Assembly (NCBI GenBank): GCA_964464035.1
Contig: CAYXEN010000014.1
Coordinates: 1-50,646 of the forward strand
Length of the DNA: 50,646 nucleotides
Direction: 5' to 3'
DNA from: CAYXEN01 sp964464035
GTDB taxonomy: Bacteria; Krumholzibacteriota; Krumholzibacteriia; WVZY01
A program made the translations under genes and the position numbers. Positions 7,692 to 14,826 of this stretch are shown here, piece by piece; positions within the stretch are counted from its first letter, which is position 1, and each line of letters opens with the position of its first letter. Below the pieces are notes generated by a model. It saw only the letters and a list, made by a program, of their open reading frames with translations, was not told the origin of the DNA and searched no databases.

Positions 7692-8338
7692 TTGCTTTTC
7701 TTTCTGGCCAGCATGGGCTCGGTGCCGGCCATGAGTCTCTGTATGTTGCTCTTGTGTTTGGCCACCACCACCATGGTTATGAATATCGCCAGCACCAGCA
7801 ATGACCAGTGCCGATCCGACAAGCCGATGCGCCCGGCGAGATAGACGCAAAAGGGGAGGCTTACGGCGGCGGCGAGGCTGGCTATCGACACGATGCGCGT
7901 CGCGAGGAAGAGCACGAGCCAGACGGTGAAGGCCCCCGCGAAAGCCCACGGATCCAGGGCGAGAAAAGCTCCGGCTGAGGTTGCGATGCCCTTGCCGCCC
8001 GTGAAGCGGAGAAAGATCGAGAACATGTGGCCCAGTACGGCCGCGAGCGCGGCCGAGAGCATCAGCCAATGAACGGCTCCTCCGCCCATGCCGAGTTCCC
8101 TGGAAAAGACGTTCCCCACGAAGGCGTAGTGCACGGGCACGAACCCTTTCGCGGCATCGCCGGCCAACACGAGCGCCGCTATCTTGGGCCCCAGGATCCT
8201 GAAAGTGTTCGACGCACCAAGATTCCCGCTCCCGTGTTCGCGAAGATCGATGCCTTTCGTGAGCTTGCCGGCAAGGTAACTGAACGGGATCGATCCGGCC
8301 ATGTAGCCCAGGATCGCACTAATCACCATGGCCGCCAT
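7688..8338 (-). CDS. plsY: Glycerol-3-phosphate acyltransferase PlsY
   Basis: Integral membrane enzyme that transfers an acyl group from acyl-phosphate to sn-glycerol 3-phosphate, the first step of phosphatidic acid synthesis. The N-terminus AILGYMAGSIPFSYLAGKL and the loop DLREHGSGNLGASNTFR are diagnostic, followed by GDAAKGFVPV and FLRFTGGKGIATSAGAFLAL. Several hydrophobic segments fill the 216 residues, a normal length. It begins one base before the end of der and is followed, with a 4-base overlap, by gpsA. Its partner PlsX is not in the window; a PlsC domain is fused to Cmk at 24601-25959. Confidence 0.96.
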   Translation of the reverse strand: MAAMVISAILGYMAGSIPFSYLAGKLTKGIDLREHGSGNLGASNTFRILGPKIAALVLAGDAAKGFVPVHYAFVGNVFSRELGMGGGAVHWLMLSAALAAVLGHMFSIFLRFTGGKGIATSAGAFLALDPWAFAGAFTVWLVLFLATRIVSIASLAAAVSLPFCVYLAGRIGLSDRHWSLLVLAIFITMVVVAKHKSNIQRLMAGTEPMLARKKSK

Positions 8339-9661
8339 CTAGCTCTTCCTCCCTTTTTTCCCTATGAGATTGATGATCAGGCGCGTTCCGGGGAAAGAAT
8401 ACTCCTCCCGGAGCCTATTGTTTAAGAATCTTATATACGATCGATCGAAAAATGAAGGATTATTTACGAATATCGAAAACCTCGGCGGTGCGACTCCGAT
8501 CTGGGTTACATAGAATATCTTGCCGTTGCCGCCCGCGTGAAAAGGCGGCGGGTGAGAGGATACGATGCGCTCGATGAACCGGTTCAGCTCGCCGGTGGAA
8601 ACCCTCTTCTCGCGCGCCGATTTCACCTCGAGGAGAAGGGGCAGTATCTTGCTTACCCTCTGGCCCGTCAGGGCCGAAATGAATATCAAGGGCGCGTAGG
8701 CGATGAACGCGAAAGCCCTGCGTATCTCGGCCTCGAAATTCGAGGCCGTCTTGTCGTCCTTCTCGACGAGGTCCCATTTGTTGATCCCGATCACGATCCC
8801 CTTGCCTTCGTTGTGGGCATAGCTGCCCACCTTGATGTCCTGGTTGGCGATCCCCCTGGAGGCGTCGAGGAGAAGGAGGGCGATGTCAGCGCGGGCGATC
8901 GATTCCATGCTCTTGATGGCCGTCACGGCGCTCACCGCGTCTTTCGTCCGCGATCTCCGCTTGATACCCGCGGTGTCGACGAGCATGATCTCGTTGCCGT
9001 GCCAGCGGAGCTTGATGTCGATGCTGTCTCTCGTAGTGCCCGGTCTTTCGTCCACTATGTTCACGTTCTTTCCCAAGAGAGCGTTGACCAGGCTGGACTT
9101 GCCCACGTTGGGCCTGCCGACCACGGCGACCTTGAATTCGAGGGATTCCGTGAGGAAGCTCCTCTTGGGCAGGGCCGAAACGAGGTCATCCAGGAGTTCG
9201 CCGATCCCGTGGCCGTGGGCGGAGCTGATCTCGTAGATGCTGCCGAGCCCGAGGGCGAAGAATTCATTCCCCGAGCCCTCGCGCCCCTCGGCCTTGTTCA
9301 CCGCGAGGAATACCGGCTTATCAGCCAGGCGCACTTCGCGGGCTATTTCGAAGTCGATCGGCGAAAGCCCTGCGACCGCGTCGACGACGAGGATTATCGC
9401 GTCGCAAGCGAGCGCTTCCGCCAGGGCCTTCTCTTCCACCTGCTTCACGAGAGGATCATCGATGCCCGAGAACAATCCTCCGGTGTCGATCAGCTCGAAG
9501 GGCTTGCCGTTCCATTCCGTGAGCATCCGTTGAACGTCGCGGGTCACACCGGGCGTCTCGTGCACGATGGCCTTCCTCTTGCCCGTTATCCGGTTGAAGA
9601 GCGTCGACTTTCCCACGTTCGGTCTCCCGACTATCGCCACTCTCGGCGCCGGTTTGGTCAT
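8339..9661 (-). CDS. der: Ribosome-assembly GTPase Der (EngA)
   Basis: Tandem-GTPase factor for 50S ribosome maturation. The first G domain has GRPNVGKSTLFNRITG, ETPGVTRD and DTGGLF; the second has GRPNVGKSSLVNALLG, ERPGTTRDSID, DTAGIKRRSRTKD and NKWDLVEKDD. A C-terminal KH-like domain ends with GKKGRKS. The 440 residues match the family. The ATG overlaps the stop of the DUF512 gene as ATGA, and plsY starts directly after the stop. In Clostridia and relatives the order DUF512-der-plsY-gpsA is a known neighbourhood, reproduced here exactly. Confidence 0.97.
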   Translation of the reverse strand: MTKPAPRVAIVGRPNVGKSTLFNRITGKRKAIVHETPGVTRDVQRMLTEWNGKPFELIDTGGLFSGIDDPLVKQVEEKALAEALACDAIILVVDAVAGLSPIDFEIAREVRLADKPVFLAVNKAEGREGSGNEFFALGLGSIYEISSAHGHGIGELLDDLVSALPKRSFLTESLEFKVAVVGRPNVGKSSLVNALLGKNVNIVDERPGTTRDSIDIKLRWHGNEIMLVDTAGIKRRSRTKDAVSAVTAIKSMESIARADIALLLLDASRGIANQDIKVGSYAHNEGKGIVIGINKWDLVEKDDKTASNFEAEIRRAFAFIAYAPLIFISALTGQRVSKILPLLLEVKSAREKRVSTGELNRFIERIVSSHPPPFHAGGNGKIFYVTQIGVAPPRFSIFVNNPSFFDRSYIRFLNNRLREEYSFPGTRLIINLIGKKGRKS

Positions 9662-10992
9662 TCGTCCTCGCCTCCCCCGTCCACTGCGGCCATCAGGGTT
9701 TTCACCAGTGACGCTTCCGGAACGTATACGTCCGCGCGTAGAACCTCCCGCAAATGATGCAGAGTCGGTCCGTCGATGAAGCGTGATTCGAAGTTCAGCG
9801 TGTTGGGAGGAATAAATATCTTCTCACTCCTGTTCGTGTTCGCGAGCGCCCGCTCCAGATCTTCGTAGACGAGCAGGCCCGATACGGTGACTTCTTCGCC
9901 GAAGAATTCGTTCCTCACTTCTATGACGCGCGGCATCTCCTGCACCCCGCCGGATTCGAGGATGGGAAAGACGTAGTCGTGAAAGATCCCGGCGCCCAGC
10001 TTCCCGGTGGCGATAGAGATCTTGCTTAGGCGCCGGGGAATCCCGAACGATTCGATGTCGCTAGCGACGCCGGCCAGAAAATCCCTCGTCATGCCGACTC
10101 CGTTGTCTATCTGGGCGAAACTCTCGTAGCTTTCGAACGGGGGCAGCGGGTGGCCGGAGGCTATGTACCATTCGTCCGAGAGGAATACGAAGCGGCTCCT
10201 TCGCTCACTTGCCAGGAACTTGTCCTGGTATTCCTCTATTAACTGGATTATGGCGGGATACTCGTCGATCTCGTACCTCCTCAGGGGAGGAAGGTTCCGG
10301 CGGTGCCTCGTGAGCCCGACCGGCACCACGGACAGGCTGAGGACGTTGGGATCCAGCGCGGCGAGCGCCTCGATGGTTTCGACGAGACTCGCCCCGTCGT
10401 TCAGGCCCGGGCAAAGGACGACCTGCGCATGCACCGTGATTCCATTGGAGGTCAAGCGTTCCAGCGTACGGAGTATGTCGTTCTTGAGCGGTCTTCCGAA
10501 GACCCGTTCCCTTATGGTCTTGTCGACCGCGTGTACGGAAACGAATTGGGGATGGAGATTCTCGGTGATGATCTTTTCCAAGTCTTCATCGGTGACGTCG
10601 TTCAGGGTCGTGTAGTTGCCGTAGAGAAAGCTCAGCCTGTAATCCTCGTCTTTGAGGTAGAGTGACCGGCGGAGCCCCTTGGGCATCTGGTCGACGAAGC
10701 AGAATGGGCACTTGTTGCGGCACCTCCTGAATTTCATCGGTGTGAACCTGATCGCGAGATCTCTAAGGCTGTCCGCATCGAGCGAGAGTTCCTCCACGCG
10801 CCCGTCCGTCTTCTTGACTTTGAGACGCAGCGCATCGTTGTTCTCGATGTGGTAATGGAAATCCAGCTGGTCGAGACGCCCCTTGCTCTCCCCGATGGCG
10901 ACTATCTCGTCGCCGACCTGGAGGACGTCGTCGGGAAGGCCGAAGAGGGATGGATCGTTCAGGCTTATTATTCTCAGCGATTCACTCGGCAT
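9658..10992 (-). CDS. DUF512 radical SAM family protein
   Basis: A 444-residue protein with an N-terminal PDZ-like stretch (LPDDVLQVGDEIVAIGESKG), a radical SAM core and the C-terminal DUF512 domain. The cluster motif is CRNKCPFCFVDQMPKGLR (CxxxCxxC), followed by LKDEDYRLSFLYGNYTTLND, VSVHAVDKTIRERVFGR, AQVVLCPGLNDG and SVVPVGLTRHR. The C-terminal half has TRDFLAGVASDIESFG and VTGLL-type strands. The family is widespread beside der in Firmicutes and in Cyanobacteria, but its reaction is not known to me. It overlaps the upstream lipoprotein gene by 11 bases and der by 4. The family call is firm; the function is open. Confidence 0.93.
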   Translation of the reverse strand: MPSESLRIISLNDPSLFGLPDDVLQVGDEIVAIGESKGRLDQLDFHYHIENNDALRLKVKKTDGRVEELSLDADSLRDLAIRFTPMKFRRCRNKCPFCFVDQMPKGLRRSLYLKDEDYRLSFLYGNYTTLNDVTDEDLEKIITENLHPQFVSVHAVDKTIRERVFGRPLKNDILRTLERLTSNGITVHAQVVLCPGLNDGASLVETIEALAALDPNVLSLSVVPVGLTRHRRNLPPLRRYEIDEYPAIIQLIEEYQDKFLASERRSRFVFLSDEWYIASGHPLPPFESYESFAQIDNGVGMTRDFLAGVASDIESFGIPRRLSKISIATGKLGAGIFHDYVFPILESGGVQEMPRVIEVRNEFFGEEVTVSGLLVYEDLERALANTNRSEKIFIPPNTLNFESRFIDGPTLHHLREVLRADVYVPEASLVKTLMAAVDGGGEDE

Positions 10993-11767
10993 TTCTTTTT
11001 CCGCATTCTTTCAGGCCTTGCAGGAAGTCGGCTACTTCCCCGCCCGTCACCCAATCACCAAGATCCTCTCCGATCGAAGCGCCCGTCAGGGTCTCCAACG
11101 CGAGAGCGATTCCCTCGGGAAAACTCCCGTGAATCCTGATTCTTCCCCCCGACGAGCTCGAGATCATGCGCGCGCAGATGAACAGAAAGGCCGCCCTGCT
11201 CACCTTCTCATCGGGGTGGAACCCGCCGTCAGGAAGTTCGGCCATGTAACCGCAGGCGATCGCCTTTGTTATCTCCGCCCGTGCCCAGTGTGTAGCGCAA
11301 TCTCTCGGGAGATTCACCGGCACCGATGCCAGCGCGCCCGTGGATCCGGCGAAATGGACGAGGACACAAGAGAGTTCCGCCCTGGTGAGATGATCGGCTT
11401 CCGTGAGATGCTTCGACGACAGGAAAGCCTTCCTCCTCACTTCCTCGAGATAGGATTCGAACGGACCGTCCGGCTCCAGCATGCCGCCCCTGGTGAAAGC
11501 TTCGGCGGCCTTCTCCAAGTCGCCTTCATCCAGAAGGCATCTCCCGAGGTAGAGATAGGCCAGCGCCAGCTCATCGTCCTCCAATGTGGCGGTGAGCCGT
11601 TCCAATTCCCCGCGGGCCTTCTCGGTCCTGCCGGAAACGTAATCTTCGATCGCCGCCTCCAGGAATGGATTTCCGCCCGGATACTTGGAGTGCGAGCAGG
11701 AATTGACGCCGAAACAAAGTGAGAGGAGGCCTATGAGCACAAGGTTTCTTCTGGCGATGGCTTGCAA
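10982..11767 (-). CDS. Predicted TPR/SLH-domain lipoprotein
   Basis: Function not recognised. The N-terminus is a lipoprotein-type signal: basic RR, then LVLIGLLSLCFGVNSC with a plausible lipidated cysteine. The first half carries TPR-like helices (LAYLYLGRCLLDEGDLEKAA, EAFTRGGMLEP). The second half contains an S-layer homology-like block, THWARAEITKAIACGYMAEL and GGFHPDEKVSRAAFLFICAR. An ATG at 11797 lies inside the tRNA-Gly 3' arm, so I chose the in-frame TTG at 11767, which keeps a good signal peptide; a GTG at 11740 is another option. No strong ribosome site decides it. It heads the DUF512-der-plsY-gpsA-merR run. It is probably periplasmic and attached to a membrane. Confidence 0.7.
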   Translation of the reverse strand: MQAIARRNLVLIGLLSLCFGVNSCSHSKYPGGNPFLEAAIEDYVSGRTEKARGELERLTATLEDDELALAYLYLGRCLLDEGDLEKAAEAFTRGGMLEPDGPFESYLEEVRRKAFLSSKHLTEADHLTRAELSCVLVHFAGSTGALASVPVNLPRDCATHWARAEITKAIACGYMAELPDGGFHPDEKVSRAAFLFICARMISSSSGGRIRIHGSFPEGIALALETLTGASIGEDLGDWVTGGEVADFLQGLKECGKRNAE

Positions 11768-11785
11768 CTTTCGAAAGGTTGGAAA

Positions 11786-11861
11786 TGGAGCGGGCAACGG
11801 GATTCGAACCCGCGACCCTCAGCTTGGGAAGCTGATACTCTACCAACTGAGTTATGCCCGC
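11786..11861 (-). tRNA. tRNA-Gly (anticodon CCC), CCA encoded
   Basis: Acceptor arms GCGGGCA/TGCCCGC pair; D arm ACTC/GAGT; anticodon stem TCAGC/GCTGA with loop TTCCCAA (anticodon CCC, codon GGG); T arm GCGGG-TTCGAAT-CCCGT with one wobble pair. Discriminator T and encoded CCA (11786-11788) follow. It lies between miaA and the SLH lipoprotein gene. Confidence 0.96.
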
Positions 11862-11879
11862 CCCTATTTAACACTATGT

Positions 11880-11908
11880 TAGTTAGCACTTTATATTGGT
11901 CATGTCAA
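11880..11908 (-). promoter_or_regulatory. Candidate promoter for tRNA-Gly
   Basis: A perfect -35 box TTGACA (11903-11908) lies inside the last codons of miaA. Seventeen bases on is TGC-TAACTA (-10 box at 11880-11885). The -10 hexamer itself is weak, so the call rests on the -35 box, the preceding TGC and the position 18 bases from the tRNA. Confidence 0.45.
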
Positions 11909-12862
11909 GTCGTTTTTGAAGCGAAGATATTTGCCCGCAAGCTCCACCGCTTCATCGGCGAAGCCGGGTCGCGAGGCATCGAGCCAGTGCGCCCCGGCTT
12001 CCTTCCTGAAGAATGTTTCCTGCCTCTTGGCGTACTGTCGAGTGAGGGTGATGATCCGCTCGAGTTCCCGGGTCGGGTCTGTCCCCCTCTCCAGGGCGAG
12101 CGATATCTGCTTGTAGCCGAGACTGTTCATCCCTGGTGACGAGGAGTCGTAGCCTCGCGCCCGAAGCGCCTCCACCTCTTCTATCCAGCCGGATTCGAAC
12201 ATGGCGCGTGAGCGTCGGGCTATGGTCTCGCGGAGTTCCCAGCGCGGCATGGTCAGGATGATCTTGAGGGGATCATAGCGACGCGCCGAGTCCTGCTCCT
12301 TGAAATACTCGGTCATCCGCCTTCCCGTAAGCATGACCACCTCGAGGGCCCTGGTGATGCGCAACCGGTCGTTCGGAGAGAGGGCTTCTGCTCGTTCTGG
12401 GTCCCTTGCGACGAGCTCCGCGTAGAGTTCATCCGTGGCGACTCCATCGAAGCTTCTGCGCAAGCTCTCCAGCCTGCTTCTCGGAATCTCGATGGTGGAA
12501 AGACCTTCGAACAAAGCTCGGAAATAAAGCCCCGTTCCTCCTACGAGCACCGGCAGGTTTCCCCTCGCATGGATCTCCTCTATCAGGCGCGCCGCCTCGG
12601 CGGCGTGGTGTCCCGCGCTGTTTGACTCGTCGGGGTCCAGCACGTCTATCAGATGATGCAGGATTCCTTGTCTCGCGGACGGGGGCACCTTGGCGGTCCC
12701 GATGTCCATTCCCCTGTAGACCTGGCGCGAATCCATCGAGATTATCTCGCCCCCTAAGAGCGAGGCGATGCGGATGCCGACCGCCGATTTTCCGGTGGCG
12801 GTGGCGCCCATCACAGCTATGCAATCAGGTTTATTAGTCATGGGGTCGATCACGGGACGCAT
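11900..12862 (-). CDS. miaA: tRNA dimethylallyltransferase
   Basis: Adds the dimethylallyl group to A37 of tRNAs reading UNN codons. The Walker A motif is VMGATATGKSAVGIRIAS; next come SMDSRQVYRGMDIGTAKVPP, HHLIDVLDPDE, PVLVGGTGLYFRALFEG and NSLGYKQI. The 320-residue length is normal. The first ATG has GAGG ten bases upstream; a second ATG at 12841 would remove seven residues and fits the family N-terminus equally well. The mutL stop is 12 bases upstream, so mutL-miaA is one unit as in Enterobacteria, but hfq does not follow. Confidence 0.96.
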   Translation of the reverse strand: MRPVIDPMTNKPDCIAVMGATATGKSAVGIRIASLLGGEIISMDSRQVYRGMDIGTAKVPPSARQGILHHLIDVLDPDESNSAGHHAAEAARLIEEIHARGNLPVLVGGTGLYFRALFEGLSTIEIPRSRLESLRRSFDGVATDELYAELVARDPERAEALSPNDRLRITRALEVVMLTGRRMTEYFKEQDSARRYDPLKIILTMPRWELRETIARRSRAMFESGWIEEVEALRARGYDSSSPGMNSLGYKQISLALERGTDPTRELERIITLTRQYAKRQETFFRKEAGAHWLDASRPGFADEAVELAGKYLRFKNDLT

Positions 12863-12874
12863 GCCGGCGGCGCC

Positions 12875-14719
12875 TCAGCGGAGGAACCATTTCTCGATCT
12901 CGTCGAGCGATATCCTCTGGATCGTGGGCCGCCCGTGCGGGCACGAGTAGGGGTTTTCGACCGCGAAAAGCTGATCGGCGAGGACCTGCATTTCGTGGAC
13001 CTTGAGCTTGTGGCCCGCCTTGACGGCGCTCCTGCACGCGAAGCTCGCGAGGATCTTGTGGGCGTGGTCCTCCCCGGGAACGCGATCCTGAACGATGTCG
13101 TCGAGGATCTGGATGAGAAGGCGCCCCTCTTCCCAGTTCTTCAGGCCCTGGGGATAACCCCGCACGAGAATGCTCTTGCCCCCGAAAGGCTCGATGACGA
13201 AACCCAGGCGCTCGAATATCTCGCGGCTGGAATGGAAGACCTCGAGTTCGCTCAGTGACAACTCCAGATGGATCGGAAAGAGGATCTGCTGCGAGACCGA
13301 TATGGATTTCTCCAGGCTCTTCCTGCTCGTGTCGAAGATGATCCGCTCGTGAGCCGCGTGCTGATCGATTATGACGAGTCCGCCGTGCACCTGGATGAAT
13401 ATGAAGCTCTTGTTGAATTGCCAGAAGAGTCCCTCGTCGAGGACATGTTTCTCCGGGCCGGGAAGTTTCTTGGCCATCCCCTCGGGTTCGTCCCTGGACC
13501 GCAGGGAGAGTTGCTCCGAGATGTCGCGGGCGGCGCCTTCTCTTTGCATGAAGAGCGAATAGGCTCTCTCGATCCTCGATTTGAGCGGGATGACCTTGTC
13601 GTCGTCGCTCCTCTCTTCCTTGAGGACCGAGCCTTCGAAGAGCTCCCCGCCCGCTTCGCCGTGCTTCATACCCACGCCCGCTTGCGGCGAAGGACCGCCG
13701 GGAACACGCGAGACGGGCAGGCTCTTCTCCCCTTCTCCCGAAAGGGCCGTCCGCAAGGCGCGCGTACAAAGCGCGTGCACGTCCCGCGAGTTCCGGAGAC
13801 GGACTTCGAGTTTGCTGGGGTGCACGTTTACGTCCACCTCTTGCGGAGGGATGTTCAAAGCGATCACGAGAACGGGAAAACGCCTTGGAGGGATCACCCC
13901 CCGGTAGGCTTCGAGCGCTGCGTGCATCAAGGTTTTCTCCTTGACCAGCCTCCCGTTCACGTAGAAGTACTGGTGGTTTCGATTGCTTCGCGTGAAAGTA
14001 GGAAGGCTCGCGAATCCTTGTAGTGTCGCGGGACCGGCGGCGGACTCGATGGGGACCATGTGTTTCATGGAACTCGAGCCCAGCACGGCGGCCACCCTTT
14101 CCCGCCAGTGTTCCGCCGGGATCAGGTCGAGCAGGTGCTTGCCGCTGTCGATGAGATGGAACTCGACGTCGTGATGGATAAGCGCGAAACCAAGGACGGT
14201 TTCGAGGATCTTTCTCTTCTCGCTTAGCTCCGAAGCGAGAAATTTGCGCCTGGCGGGAGTGTTGTAGAAGAGGTTTCTCACCGTCACGGTGGTCCCGCGC
14301 ATTCGGGCGGCCGGGCGTGGGCTGAGCCCCCCATCGCCCGAGAGATCCAGCTCCCAGCCTTCCGCCCCATCGGTGTCATTCGTTCGAATCGACATGAGGG
14401 AAACCGCGGAAATGCTTGCCAAGGCTTCTCCTCTGAAGCCGTATGTCGTTATGCCCGTGAGGTCGGCGGCTGATTCGATCTTGCTCGTGGAGAAATTGCG
14501 GGGGGCGAGAGAAAGATCCTCGCGGGACATGCCGCAGCCGTCGTCCTCGATCGTGATCCTCCCTATGCCTCCCTTTTCGATCTCCACGGTGATGGATGAG
14601 GCTTCGGCGTCCAGTGCATTCTCCACCAGTTCCTTCACCACTGAAGCGGGTCGCTCAACCACCTCGCCGGCTGCGATCTGGCGTGAGACCTCCTCGGACA
14701 GACATTTGATTCGCGGCAT
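12875..14719 (-). CDS. mutL: DNA mismatch repair protein MutL (endonuclease type)
   Basis: GHKL ATPase that links MutS recognition to strand incision. Motifs I-III are KELVENALDAEASSI, EDDGCGMSREDL and TYGFRGEALASI. The C-terminal domain has DQHAAHERIIFD, FACRSAVKAG, ENPYSCPHGRPT and a final FLR, the set seen in MutL proteins with their own nuclease. The usual last acidic residue of DQHA(x)2E(x)4E is Asp rather than Glu here. The start at 14719 has GGAGGAG just upstream and gives MPRIKCLSEEVSRQIAAGEV; the frame to 14758 is not needed. Length 614. The presence of a nuclease-type MutL fits an organism relying on nick-independent or clamp-directed repair without MutH. Confidence 0.96.
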   Translation of the reverse strand: MPRIKCLSEEVSRQIAAGEVVERPASVVKELVENALDAEASSITVEIEKGGIGRITIEDDGCGMSREDLSLAPRNFSTSKIESAADLTGITTYGFRGEALASISAVSLMSIRTNDTDGAEGWELDLSGDGGLSPRPAARMRGTTVTVRNLFYNTPARRKFLASELSEKRKILETVLGFALIHHDVEFHLIDSGKHLLDLIPAEHWRERVAAVLGSSSMKHMVPIESAAGPATLQGFASLPTFTRSNRNHQYFYVNGRLVKEKTLMHAALEAYRGVIPPRRFPVLVIALNIPPQEVDVNVHPSKLEVRLRNSRDVHALCTRALRTALSGEGEKSLPVSRVPGGPSPQAGVGMKHGEAGGELFEGSVLKEERSDDDKVIPLKSRIERAYSLFMQREGAARDISEQLSLRSRDEPEGMAKKLPGPEKHVLDEGLFWQFNKSFIFIQVHGGLVIIDQHAAHERIIFDTSRKSLEKSISVSQQILFPIHLELSLSELEVFHSSREIFERLGFVIEPFGGKSILVRGYPQGLKNWEEGRLLIQILDDIVQDRVPGEDHAHKILASFACRSAVKAGHKLKVHEMQVLADQLFAVENPYSCPHGRPTIQRISLDEIEKWFLR

Positions 14720-14748
14720 ATTCTCCTCCGTTCGCCCGGTTGCTTGGA

Positions 14749-14777
14749 ACAATAACATCCACGGGGACCGTTGGCAA
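14749..14777 (-). promoter_or_regulatory. Sigma-70 promoter for mutL-miaA
   Basis: The -35 box TTGCCA (14772-14777), 17-base spacer and -10 box TATTGT (14749-14754) with TG three bases before the -10 box. The predicted start would leave a leader of about 25 bases before the mutL ATG. An AT-rich hairpin GTTTTC-AACA-GAAAAC at the end of the upstream gene has no T tract. Confidence 0.6.
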
Positions 14778-14826
14778 CGGACAGGAGGGGTGAAATGAGG
14801 TCAAGTGGGTTGTTTTCTGTTGAAAA

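Noticed and set aside
7692..8069. N-terminal extension of the gpsA frame
   Set aside because: It lies over plsY in another frame; GpsA begins at 7691 with its dinucleotide fold.
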